Under the pieces are notes generated by a model. The model did not search any database. It was not told the origin of the DNA and saw only the letters and a list, made by a program, of their open reading frames with translations. From Geobacillus vulcani PSS1 (GTDB lineage Bacteria; Bacillota; Bacilli; Bacillales; Anoxybacillaceae), in NCBI RefSeq assembly GCF_000733845.1, contig NZ_JPOI01000001.1, positions 3,039,001 to 3,103,000 of the forward strand: DNA of 64,000 bases, in the 5' to 3' direction. The position numbers and the translations under genes are program-made. Positions 9,793-17,902 of the stretch are shown in pieces; position 1 is the first letter of the stretch; each line of letters starts with the position of its first letter.

Positions 9793-10715
9793 TACACTTC
9801 CATTTCGCTATGGCGGATGTGCGGCATTTCGATTTGAATGGTCGCATGGCGAATGTGAAAACGGGTTTCCACTAAATCAATCGCCTGCTGCAAAATCGCC
9901 TGCGCATCGCGGCCATCTTCAATGAGCAGATGGCAGCTTAACGAATCGAGTCCGGAGGTGATCGTCCAAATATGCAAATCATGGACATCCACCACCCCTT
10001 CAATGCCCGAAAGCGCCGTTTTGACTTCTGCTTGGTCAATGGCCATAGGCGTCCCTTCCATTAAAATGTGCACCGTCTGCCGAACGACGGCGAAGGCCCC
10101 TTTCAAAATCAAAACGGCGACCAATATGGAAATGAGCGGATCGGCCGCATACCAGCCAAACAACCACATGACAAGCCCCGCCGCGATCGCGCCGACCGAA
10201 CCTAGCGCATCGCCGAGGACATGAAGATACGCGCTGCGGACATTGACATTTTCTTTGACGTCTCCTTTGCGCAACAACACCCACGCGCTGACGAGATTGG
10301 CCACCAGCCCGACGGCCGCCACGGCCATCATCGTCCCGCTCGCGACGTCAGGAGGATTCACCAGCCTGCCTGCCGCTTCCCAAATAATCCAAGCCGCAAT
10401 CATCACCAGCGTGACCCCGTTTACGAGCGCCGCTAAAATCTCAAACCGGTAAAACCCATACGTTCTCTTCGGCGACGCGGGCTTGGACGTCAGCCACACC
10501 GCCACCAAGCTTAACAGAAGCGAAGCCGCATCACTCAGCATATGCCCCGAATCGGAAAGAAGAGCCAAGCTGTTCGTCACAAGCCCGCCGACAAACTCGA
10601 GCACCATAATCCCGACCGTTACGCCAAAGGCGATCGCCAACCCTTTTTGATTTCCCTCTCTGCTGTGATGATGCCCGTGATGGTGATCGCAATGGCCATG
10701 TGCATGATGATGCAT
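9792..10715 (-). CDS. czcD: Cation diffusion facilitator (Zn/Co/Cd efflux), CzcD-like
   Basis: This inner-membrane antiporter exports divalent metals such as zinc, cobalt and cadmium. About 307 residues. The N terminus is histidine-rich (MHHHAHGHCDHHHGHHH), a typical metal-binding tail, followed by six predicted membrane spans including LLSDSGHMLSDAASLLL (the HxxxD metal site) and HVLGDALGSVGAIAA (the second). A cytoplasmic C-terminal domain carries VDVHDLHIWTI. The ATG at 10715 has AGGGGGAGAGAATGG before it; an ATG at 10733 overlaps the czrA stop but lacks a ribosome site. Co-transcribed with the czrA repressor, so expected to be metal-induced. Confidence 0.93.
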   Translation of the reverse strand: MHHHAHGHCDHHHGHHHSREGNQKGLAIAFGVTVGIMVLEFVGGLVTNSLALLSDSGHMLSDAASLLLSLVAVWLTSKPASPKRTYGFYRFEILAALVNGVTLVMIAAWIIWEAAGRLVNPPDVASGTMMAVAAVGLVANLVSAWVLLRKGDVKENVNVRSAYLHVLGDALGSVGAIAAGLVMWLFGWYAADPLISILVAVLILKGAFAVVRQTVHILMEGTPMAIDQAEVKTALSGIEGVVDVHDLHIWTITSGLDSLSCHLLIEDGRDAQAILQQAIDLVETRFHIRHATIQIEMPHIRHSEMEV

Positions 10716-10729
10716 CCATTCTCTCCCCC

Positions 10730-11038
10730 TCATGAATGTTGCGCGTGATCAACCGCCTGTTTGAGCAACGAAATGACATGTTCGTCATCGCACGAGTACA
10801 CCAACATCTTCCCCTCGCGGCGATATTTGACAAGCCGCAACGTCCGCAGCAGCGCCAACTGATGGGAAACCGCCGATTGCGACATGCCGAGCACTTCCGC
10901 AATATGGCCTACATGGCATTCTTCCTGCGACAACAAATGCAAGATTTTGATCCGAGTCGGATCCGCTAGGGCTTTAAAAATCCGTGACACTTCCTCAATC
11001 ACACGTGGATCTAAAAACGAATGATCCTCTGCGTTCAT
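10730..11038 (-). CDS. czrA: ArsR/SmtB-family metal-sensing repressor, CzrA-like
   Basis: A 102-residue winged-helix repressor. The recognition helix is in MSQSAVSHQLALLRTLRLV. The C-terminal helix carries D85, H87, H98 and H101 with spacing +2, +11, +3, which matches the alpha-5 zinc/cobalt site of CzrA. Metal binding should release the operator and switch on czcD, the next gene. An imperfect palindrome lies just upstream of the start. The C-terminal helix and the czcD neighbour both favour a Zn/Co sensor over an arsenic sensor. Confidence 0.92.
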   Translation of the reverse strand: MNAEDHSFLDPRVIEEVSRIFKALADPTRIKILHLLSQEECHVGHIAEVLGMSQSAVSHQLALLRTLRLVKYRREGKMLVYSCDDEHVISLLKQAVDHAQHS

Positions 11039-11058
11039 GGCTGTTCCCCCACACTTTA

Positions 11059-11082
11059 ATATATGAGCATTTGTTCATATAT
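11059..11082. promoter_or_regulatory. CzrA operator (12-2-12-type palindrome)
   Basis: ATATATGAGCA and TGTTCATATAT form an 11-bp inverted repeat with one mismatch and a 2-nt centre, 21 bp upstream of czrA. It fits the ATATGAACA/TGTTCATAT type bound by ArsR/SmtB repressors. Confidence 0.75.
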
Positions 11083-11193
11083 GTGAATCATAAGTCGCTT
11101 TTTTTCTTCCGTCAAGCCTATTTCAAGCGGCAAAACTCCATCAGCATCAACAGCCGATGACTCGACACCTCCACGACCGGCAGCCGACAAAGC

Positions 11194-11226
11194 AAAAAAG
11201 CAGGGGCCGATAGACCCGCTGCTTTC
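11194..11226 (-). terminator. Terminator after the YbjQ-family gene
   Basis: On the minus strand AAAGCAGCGGG pairs with CCCCTGCTTT (one bulge), followed by TTTTGC. Confidence 0.65.
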
Positions 11227-11230
11227 CCAT

Positions 11231-11554
11231 TTACGATTTCAGCCGCACCGCCGTTCCCGTCGCAATGCACATCATCATGCCATCGCGCAGCGTTTCAAAA
11301 TCGAGATCCACCCCGATCACGGCGTTGGCGCCAAGGCTTCTCGCCTGATTGACCATCTCCTTGATCGCCGTCTCCCGCCCTTCGGCCAGCTTGCTTTCAT
11401 ACGTTCCGCTTCGTCCGCCGATGATGTCCGTAATGCTGGCGAGAAAATCGCGGATGACATTGGCGCCCAAAATGACCTCTCCCGCTACAATGCCCAAATA
11501 TTCTTCAATTTCTTTTCCTTCAATGGTATTGGTGGTCGTGACAATCACAGCCAT
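11231..11554 (-). CDS. YbjQ/UPF0145 family protein (DUF74)
   Basis: A 107-residue member of the UPF0145 family, known as pentameric small proteins of unclear role, sometimes called putative heavy-metal-binding. Hallmarks are [27 protein letters not shown] and [17 protein letters not shown]. The start at 11554 gives the usual family length of about 105; an upstream ATG at 11575 has no ribosome site. It sits beside the metal-efflux pair but has its own terminator, so a functional link is only suggestive. Confidence 0.85.
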   Translation of the reverse strand: MAVIVTTTNTIEGKEIEEYLGIVAGEVILGANVIRDFLASITDIIGGRSGTYESKLAEGRETAIKEMVNQARSLGANAVIGVDLDFETLRDGMMMCIATGTAVRLKS

Positions 11555-11616
11555 GCCCCCCTTGCGGCTCCTCATGATTAGGTGAAACGCCCGACTTCAT
11601 TATACTACTTTCCATC

Positions 11617-12087
11617 TTATGACGTCGCCGATGAATCTGTCCGCGGTGCAGCCGATGCCGAATAAGTCCCGTACAGCAACAACTGCGCGATGCCGACAAA
11701 ATACTCCGATTCGCGAATGATGTGATCGAGCACCACCTTGGCGGTGGGGTTTTGGCTGACGGCTTTGCTGCGGATTTTGATTTGCCGGCATAATTCGATA
11801 AATTGAAGGCTTTGCTGCAGGCAATGCGACACAAAATGGAGCGCTTGCTGATGCAGTTGTGCGGGAACGTAATGGCCGGCCCGAACCACCGACTCGATAT
11901 AGCGGACCGCTTGCTGATGCGTAGCCGAAAGAGCCTCTTCCCACTTTTTCAACGCTTCCACATATGGCGCTTCCAATCCGGATACAAGCTCGCGAATGAC
12001 GACCGTATGCTCCTCTTCTTGGTGCTTCCAGAATTCAATCTCATCCAAAATGCGCAGCGGCATGTGTGGGCCATAGTAAAATTGCAC
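11617..12087 (-). CDS. DUF2935 family protein
   Basis: A 156-residue, mostly helical soluble protein with a GTG start behind GGGAGGGAAGAGC. The segment LRILDEIEFWKHQEEEHTVVIRE and later IIRESEYFVGIAQLLLYG resemble the DUF2935 fold, a helical bundle with conserved His and Glu residues (WKHQEEEH) that could bind metal. Function is unknown in the family. The last 15 residues are low-complexity (Ser/Ala/Thr). It is a single gene. Confidence 0.7.
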   Translation of the reverse strand: MQFYYGPHMPLRILDEIEFWKHQEEEHTVVIRELVSGLEAPYVEALKKWEEALSATHQQAVRYIESVVRAGHYVPAQLHQQALHFVSHCLQQSLQFIELCRQIKIRSKAVSQNPTAKVVLDHIIRESEYFVGIAQLLLYGTYSASAAPRTDSSATS

Positions 12088-12273
12088 GCTCTTCCCTCCC
12101 TGTTTCCCCTCTTCTTTCAGTGTATGGGTAAAACAACGCGGATATGCACCATGATCGAAATGATCACAGCCTTCGTCCTTGTTTTACCTTGAAGATCGGC
12201 ATAGCGACATGCATAGAAAACCGTTATCCAACCGATGGACACAGCCTCATCGATCAAAAAAACTTCCATGGCC

Positions 12274-12299
12274 GTAACGTTTTAAGCAGCTTCATCGTT
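12274..12299 (+). promoter_or_regulatory. Candidate ECF-type promoter upstream of the sigma-factor gene
   Basis: GTAAC (12274-12278) and CGTT (12296-12299) are 17 nt apart, like the AAC/CGT pattern read by Bacillus ECF sigma factors. Position fits autoregulation of the gene at 12345. The match is short, so this is tentative. Confidence 0.3.
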
Positions 12300-12344
12300 T
12301 TTATTAGCGTAAATGACCCGATCGGGAAAAAGGAGTTACGATGT

Positions 12345-12866
12345 ATGGTTCATACGAATGAAGACAGCCGCGTCAACTGGATCGAACAGTTATGCCTTTC
12401 CACTTGGGAGTCGGTCTACCGATTGATCTATTTCAAGGTCCAAAACCGTGAAGAAGCGGAAGACATCACACAAGAAACGTATGTCAGGGCCATCCCCTAT
12501 TTGCAAAAAAACCACGTCCCCCCTGATAAACAGATGGCCTTTCTAAAAACAGTAGCCTTGAATATCATCCGAGATCGCTGGCGGCAGCACCAACGTCGGG
12601 GAACCACGGCCGATTTGGAAGCCATTGCCCCCAAAGAGGCGGCCTTTGAGGATCCTGCGGAATGGAGTGTACAGCGCATGGCGATCGAAAAAGCGCTAAA
12701 TGAACTCAATGAAGAGCAACGCACCGTGATCGAACTAAGAATTATGAAAGGATATTCCGTTGCGGAAACCGCCCAAATCATGAACAAAAAAGAAACAACC
12801 ATTCGCGTAATGCAGCATCGGGCATTGCAGTCTCTTACCCGCATTTTACATGACGGGATGAAATGA
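12345..12866 (+). CDS. RNA polymerase sigma factor, ECF (sigma-70) family
   Basis: A 173-residue ECF sigma factor. Region 2 is visible at about 20-90 (YRLIYFKVQNREEAEDITQETYVRA split by core contacts) and region 4 at about 115-165 with EEQRTVIELRIMKGYSVAET and the helix-turn-helix MNKKETTIRVMQHRALQSL. The ATG at 12345 has AGGAG 9 nt upstream; the open frame continues upstream but without features. It is followed 15 bp later by a membrane protein that looks like its anti-sigma factor, the usual ECF arrangement. Which of the Bacillus ECF groups it belongs to cannot be said from the sequence alone. Confidence 0.92.
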   Translation: MVHTNEDSRVNWIEQLCLSTWESVYRLIYFKVQNREEAEDITQETYVRAIPYLQKNHVPPDKQMAFLKTVALNIIRDRWRQHQRRGTTADLEAIAPKEAAFEDPAEWSVQRMAIEKALNELNEEQRTVIELRIMKGYSVAETAQIMNKKETTIRVMQHRALQSLTRILHDGMK

Positions 12867-12881
12867 AGGAGGAGTCCATCG

Positions 12882-14543
12882 ATGCATGACAACGAACGCC
12901 GATTATCCGATTATATCGATCAATTGAACGCCGAAAAAAAACCAAAAGACCATGAACATTCAGGGGCAGATCCCGAATTGCAAAAGCTGTTTCATACCGT
13001 CAGGCTCGTCCGCAGCCTCAGGGAGCCTGCCATGCCAGAGCGGGATTTTCCAGCCAAACTGGTCCATGCGGTCACCGATCAACTAGTGCAAACAAAACAA
13101 AAAAAGAAAAAACGGGCCTGGATGGCCAGCATCGCCAGCATCGCGGCTATGTTGGCCCTATCGCTGCTGATCCATTTCGCTTCACTCTTTGACCATCCCA
13201 ACATTGTAAAGGCGATGGAAAAAGCCTTTCAAGACGTCAACGCCTACCATGGATTTCTGGAAATTGTCGAAACGAATGCCCAAGGCAAGACGACCACGCA
13301 AGCCAAATTGGAAATTTGGGCCGACAAACATGGACACTATTATATACAAGAACTGGAAGGTTCAAACAAAGGGCTGATTACCGTCAATAACGGGCAAACG
13401 AAATGGCAGATCCGGCCTTCCGAAAAACAAGTTCATCGATTTCCTGCCTTCCCTGATCCGTATCGTTTTGCCTTTGAACTCGGAAACGAAATCAAAGGGA
13501 TCAAACAAGCCATATCAACGAACATCGTCGGGGAAGAAAAGGCAGCCAACCGTCCATCTTGGATTGTCGAAGTCACCCCACAAGGAGGGAAGCCTTATCG
13601 GATATGGATTGATAAAGAAACCCGTCTTCCGTTGCAAAAACAATATGCGATGCAGCATGGGATCCAATACAAAATGACGTACACAAAAATCGAATGGAAC
13701 CATGCTATCCCTAAAAAACTGCTGACTTATCATGTACCAAAAGGGTTTCAGGAAATCAACCAAAACCCGGAACAAATCGTCACTAGCCTCAGTGAAGTAA
13801 AGGAGGCCATCGGATTTCTGCCTGACGTGATCAACCAGATTCCAACCGGCTATGTCCAAGACCGCATCGCAGTCGTACCAGACAAAAAACTTGTCAAAAT
13901 CTATTACCGAGCGCCGAACAAAGAGATCGTCATCATCCAAGGAAAAGCCACCGGCGAATGGAAACTTGCCCCAACCGCGATGGTAGGGAAAATCCATCAC
14001 CAGACTGCTGAAATTCAATCGCCGATTGTGGAAGAGTCAGGCGTGCTCGGGGCAGGCGGACCGTATGCCGGCCTGACGAACCTCCATTCGATTCGCTGGC
14101 GGCAAAACGGGTTCGAATATGCTGTTATCGGCCATGCCTCTTTGGAGGACTTGATCGCATTCACTAAAGAGCTGACAAATGGAGCCTTTGAAATGCCTGC
14201 AAAAGAGGATCCATCCTCATTCAAGCCAAAAGTGAACGTTCCTGTTGACTTGGAACAAGAAAAGAACGATCAAAAAAGTGTTGATGCGGGCAGCTCGCCG
14301 TGGAAATTAGATCCTGTGTTTGTAGCCCAAGTATTTGTAAGCCTGCAAATGTCTCCTGAAGGCATTACCGGAGACTACCCGATTCGTTATGAAGACTTGC
14401 GCATCATTCAAAACAATGGCAAGGAAGCCATCGTGGAAGTGAACGCCCACAACGCGCCTATCAAGCGCGTGTACTTGAAACGGCTGATCCGACAAGACGC
14501 GACGGGAATATGGACAGTGATCGGGTATGATCCTGCTCCATAA
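12882..14543 (+). CDS. Membrane-anchored anti-sigma factor with large extracytoplasmic sensor
   Basis: A 553-residue protein. Residues 1-80 are cytoplasmic, with a charged segment before KQKKKKRAW; this part should hold the sigma factor. A single membrane helix spans about 82-103 (ASIASIAAMLALSLLIHFAS). Outside, residues about 110-310 resemble the LolA/outer-membrane lipoprotein-sorting-type fold (YHGFLEIVETNAQGK, WIVEVTPQGG, IWIDKETRLPLQ), and residues about 320-440 resemble the DUF4367-type sensor. A further C-terminal region of about 90 residues follows. It is much longer than standard ECF anti-sigma factors (about 200-350). Ribosome site AAGGAGGAG. Partner assignment is inferred from operon context. 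Confidence 0.75.
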   Translation: MHDNERRLSDYIDQLNAEKKPKDHEHSGADPELQKLFHTVRLVRSLREPAMPERDFPAKLVHAVTDQLVQTKQKKKKRAWMASIASIAAMLALSLLIHFASLFDHPNIVKAMEKAFQDVNAYHGFLEIVETNAQGKTTTQAKLEIWADKHGHYYIQELEGSNKGLITVNNGQTKWQIRPSEKQVHRFPAFPDPYRFAFELGNEIKGIKQAISTNIVGEEKAANRPSWIVEVTPQGGKPYRIWIDKETRLPLQKQYAMQHGIQYKMTYTKIEWNHAIPKKLLTYHVPKGFQEINQNPEQIVTSLSEVKEAIGFLPDVINQIPTGYVQDRIAVVPDKKLVKIYYRAPNKEIVIIQGKATGEWKLAPTAMVGKIHHQTAEIQSPIVEESGVLGAGGPYAGLTNLHSIRWRQNGFEYAVIGHASLEDLIAFTKELTNGAFEMPAKEDPSSFKPKVNVPVDLEQEKNDQKSVDAGSSPWKLDPVFVAQVFVSLQMSPEGITGDYPIRYEDLRIIQNNGKEAIVEVNAHNAPIKRVYLKRLIRQDATGIWTVIGYDPAP

Positions 14544-14590
14544 GGTTCACAGAGATGAATACTGATCCTCCTCACTGCCTGCATCATGAA

Positions 14591-14627
14591 AAAAGGAGAA
14601 CAGTCATCCCCTGTTCTCCTTTTTCTT
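14591..14627 (+). terminator. Terminator of the sigma/anti-sigma operon
   Basis: AAAAGGAGAACAG pairs with CTGTTCTCCTTTT across a 7-nt loop, followed by TCTTCTTTC. Confidence 0.85.
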
Positions 14628-14745
14628 CTTTCATTCCCATGCGCACATCCACTCCTCATCAAAAGCCCCCATGGATGTGTACACCCGAAACTCTGATAGC
14701 TTAATCTGTCGTTTACGTTGGGCGCCACAAGCATCCTCTGGTCCG

Positions 14746-15948
14746 TCACTGTCGCTTCTCTGGCGGCGAAACGGGCCGAATTGGCATCAAGCAACCGATG
14801 AGCGCCACCGCCGCACCGGCGAGGAAAAGATATGAAAACCCCATCGTCGCCAAGGCACCGACGCCGCTAAAAACGAGCATGTCGCATAGGCTATCGACGA
14901 TCGATAAGAGTGAAATCGTTGTCGCACGCACATGCGACGGGATGAGGTCGTTCGACAATTGCGAATATACCGGGTAGCGCACCGCCCGCACAAAACGAAG
15001 CGCAACCATCGCCCCAACCAGTGAAAGAAGCCTATCACCGTAAAGCGCCACGACCACAAGCGCTAACACGCCAAGCACGCCGGTCGCATGCATAAGACCG
15101 ATCCGCGAAAAATGCGTTGTCAGCCAACCGATGGATCTTGACACCGCAAAACTGAACACGGCGAGAGAGCCAAGCACAACGCCGATGAACGACACGGGGA
15201 GCCCGGCGTCGTACAACAGCTTGTCGCTAAAGTTTTCGAAAATCGCCGTCGTTGGTATAAAGACAAGCGTTACATTGAGAAACATCCAAAGCACTTCAGG
15301 CGCTTGAATGATCGCCCATATCCCTTCTTTCACTTGCGAAAGCGGCTTCCCTCGATACGCGCTGTGGCCCGGCGGGCTTTTCACTAAACACACGAGCGCG
15401 AGTCGCGCGCATTGAAATGCGACGCCCAAAACAAGGAGCAAGTTGAATTGCTCATTCGTCAAATCTTTGGCCACGAGTACCCCAACGACAAGCGCCGCCA
15501 CCGTCACAGCAAATTGCGCCGACTGAATGACGCCCATCGCCCGATCCATCAAATGTTCCTCGTTCGACGATTTCAGCGACTCGTAAATAAGCGCCTCGTC
15601 CGCACCGCTGAAGCAAGAGGCGGCAAACCCGCTGAAAAAATTGCTCACGAAAAAGAGCCAAGGTTCACCCGCCCAAAGGAGCATCGCATGGCTTATGATG
15701 CTGAAAACACTTCCGAGCACAAACGCCCGTTTCGCCCCGTATCGGTCCGCGAGTATGCTCGTCGGCACTTCTCCGGCCAGAACACCGAGACTCCAGCAAA
15801 ACATCACCGATAAAATCAGTGCCTCATCTAAACCGCGCGAAAAATAAAAGAGTGCGAGCACCGGCTGAATAAACTTCACGCTTCCAAACAAATCTGCCCA
15901 AAATAGCACGCGAATGTTATGGGCAGCCAGCGTTCCTTTCTTTATCAT
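14746..15948 (-). CDS. MFS transporter
   Basis: A 400-residue major facilitator with about 12 hydrophobic segments. The loop between spans 2 and 3 contains LADRYGAKRAF, the MFS signature. The start at 15948 has AGGAGG 7 nt upstream and is preferred to a frame start at 15969. Substrate is not evident; the general shape fits drug or small-molecule efflux. It stands alone between the sigma/anti-sigma operon and a small membrane gene. Confidence 0.85.
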   Translation of the reverse strand: MIKKGTLAAHNIRVLFWADLFGSVKFIQPVLALFYFSRGLDEALILSVMFCWSLGVLAGEVPTSILADRYGAKRAFVLGSVFSIISHAMLLWAGEPWLFFVSNFFSGFAASCFSGADEALIYESLKSSNEEHLMDRAMGVIQSAQFAVTVAALVVGVLVAKDLTNEQFNLLLVLGVAFQCARLALVCLVKSPPGHSAYRGKPLSQVKEGIWAIIQAPEVLWMFLNVTLVFIPTTAIFENFSDKLLYDAGLPVSFIGVVLGSLAVFSFAVSRSIGWLTTHFSRIGLMHATGVLGVLALVVVALYGDRLLSLVGAMVALRFVRAVRYPVYSQLSNDLIPSHVRATTISLLSIVDSLCDMLVFSGVGALATMGFSYLFLAGAAVALIGCLMPIRPVSPPEKRQ

Positions 15949-16158
15949 GTTGAATCCTCCTGCTTTCATGCGTACTCCGATGTCGTCAGCAAGCAGGAGT
16001 GAAAGGCGCTGATGGATTCGTTATCGATTCTTTCGTTGACTAATCAATCAGACACCGCTTTCCTCTTTTTCAGCGCACCGCTCCCCCCTGCTTGTGATCT
16101 TGAGAAGAAGATAAGAACGTGTTGCATAGTGAATATCCTCCTTTGTGTTGCTTTTCCT

Positions 16159-16431
16159 TTATCCTCGAGCCGCTTTGTACACATGCAGCACGATCGCACC
16201 GATCATCGTCACTCCGATCAATGACCATACATACACAATCGGTGAACCTGTTTGACTGAACACCACTTCGTTTTGCAGCTGGCCGACGCTCTCCCAAGCG
16301 TTGACGACGTCAGGTTGATACATCTTTGTTTTCCAGTACCCCCAACCAAGCGTTACTGCAAGATACACGATATGGGCAGCGAGCGAAATCACAAAAGCCT
16401 GGACCACCGTTTTTATCGAATATCCCTCCAA
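16159..16431 (-). CDS. Small membrane protein of unknown function
   Basis: A frame of 90 residues with two strong hydrophobic segments (VQAFVISLAAHIVYLAVTLG and VYVWSLIGVTMIGAIVLHVY). The only start at the 5 end is TTG at 16431, which overlaps GGAGGG, so the real start may be a few codons inside. Not recognised as a known family. Membrane-like composition on the correct strand and a stop close to a gene-free gap support a real gene, but this remains uncertain. Confidence 0.45.
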   Translation of the reverse strand: MEGYSIKTVVQAFVISLAAHIVYLAVTLGWGYWKTKMYQPDVVNAWESVGQLQNEVVFSQTGSPIVYVWSLIGVTMIGAIVLHVYKAARG

Positions 16432-16824
16432 CCATCAAACGCAGGCCGTTCTACTTTCGGATGCATCTTGGATTCAGCGGATCTGCCAGCTCATGGGTTT
16501 TTTGCATCATTTCCTTTTATTTTACCATGTTGACGAACCAATTCGCTAGACCGCCCCCGTCCTTTTTCCGGGTGGTTTCTCTCGAACAGGTGCACAATCC
16601 CCAAAAAAGAAGGGATACTCACCGAGTCGCCATTGGAGTAAGCTTAACGATAGCAGGCTTTCTTTTGACGTTGCGCCCCCATCCTAAAAGGCAGGTGAAA
16701 AACACCTTTTTCGCTCTGCTCGGGGCGCCCGGCAGGAACGGAAAACGGGTCTGATCGAATTGGAATCCGCCGACTTTTTCTTACACACCGGTCTCCTCAA
16801 GCATCGGCGCATTCGACAACGAAA
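16432..16824. other. Gene-free stretch
   Basis: I see no convincing coding sequence, RNA or repeat. A small hairpin (GGTG, AAAAA, CACC followed by TTTTTC) lies near 16693 and could end leftover transcription on the plus strand. Confidence 0.4.
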
Positions 16825-16856
16825 AATGAATGAACATTCATTCTTTGTGGTATAAT
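16825..16856 (+). promoter_or_regulatory. Operator palindrome and promoter of the metallo-hydrolase gene
   Basis: AATGAATG-aa-CATTCATT is a perfect 8-bp inverted repeat at 16825-16842, directly before an extended -10 (TGTGGTATAAT, -10 at 16851-16856). It occupies the -35 area, so a bound protein would block transcription. The TGAATGA/TCATTCA type is common for TetR-family repressors; no such gene is next to it, so the regulator is elsewhere. Confidence 0.65.
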
Positions 16857-16894
16857 GGTGGCAGCATCTGCACACAAAAGGAGGAACGCTCGCC

Positions 16895-17734
16895 ATGTGG
16901 ATCCATAAAGTGATCAAAAAACGATTTGAAACCGAAACGGTCAACAATGTGCACATCGCCAAAGCGACCGCTTCATTTCAAGGTGTTCGGCTCACCGTCC
17001 GCTGCTTCATCGTTGACGGCGTCTTGATTGACACCGGCGCAAAATCGATGGAAAACGAATTTACCGCGTTTTTTCAACAACAAGACATCGACCAAGTCGT
17101 CATTACCCATTACCATGAAGACCATACCGGCTGCGCAGCGTTTTTGCAACAAACGATGGGATTGCCCATCTATATGAATGAGCCGATGATCGAGTATTGC
17201 CGGCAAAAGGCGGATTATCCGCTGTATCGGAAAATCTTTTGGGGAAAGCGCGACCCGTTTGCCGCCAAGCCCATCGGCGCCACGTTTTCCTCTCGAAACG
17301 CCACATGGAAGGTGATTCCGACGCCCGGCCATGCCATTGACCATGTCGTCTTTTTGAATCGCGAAACGGGACAGCTGTTCAGCGGCGACTTGTACTGCCA
17401 AGAGAAAACAAAAGTCATCTTGCGCGAGGAAAACATCCCGGCGATCATCACTTCCTTGCAACATGTGTTGACGTACGACTTCGGCGACGTCTTCTGCGCC
17501 CACGCCGGCTACCTCCCGAACGGGCGCGAGGCGCTGCAGCGGAAGCTGGACTATTTGCTTGAACTGCAAGGGACGATCATCAATTTATACGAAAACGGAA
17601 CACCGCCCAAACAAATCCAGGCCATTTTATTTCCGAAAAAATACCCGATCGTCTTTTTCTCGGGCGGGGAGTGGGACTCGCTCCATATCATCCGGTCGGT
17701 CATTCAGGAATATGAAACGAAACAAGCAAGCTGA
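16895..17734 (+). CDS. MBL-fold metallo-hydrolase
   Basis: A 279-residue metallo-beta-lactamase-fold protein. The metal motif THYHEDHTG lies near residue 69, the third ligand region is PTPGHAIDH, and the metal-bridging Asp is in LFSGDLYC. A final His is in FCAHAGY. The fold is shared by glyoxalase II, lactonases and others; the substrate is not evident. Strong ribosome site AAAGGAGGAACGCTCGCC. Expression is likely controlled at the palindrome just upstream. Confidence 0.88.
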   Translation: MWIHKVIKKRFETETVNNVHIAKATASFQGVRLTVRCFIVDGVLIDTGAKSMENEFTAFFQQQDIDQVVITHYHEDHTGCAAFLQQTMGLPIYMNEPMIEYCRQKADYPLYRKIFWGKRDPFAAKPIGATFSSRNATWKVIPTPGHAIDHVVFLNRETGQLFSGDLYCQEKTKVILREENIPAIITSLQHVLTYDFGDVFCAHAGYLPNGREALQRKLDYLLELQGTIINLYENGTPPKQIQAILFPKKYPIVFFSGGEWDSLHIIRSVIQEYETKQAS

Positions 17735-17902
17735 GGCGGGGCTGTCCGAAACAGCCACACGCGGCTTCGGGCAACTTTTTTTCGCCTGAGGCTATCATTT
17801 TTCTGTAGTTGCATCGCGCCGCTCGCCGCCGCCTGGCAGGTGATGATTCCCTATCCGCACTGTCTATGCTATGCTAATAAAAAAAGAGAAAAGGTGTTGG
17901 GT

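Noticed and set aside
16684..16962. Frame opposite the start of the metallo-hydrolase gene
   Set aside because: It crosses the hydrolase promoter and start; no domain recognised.
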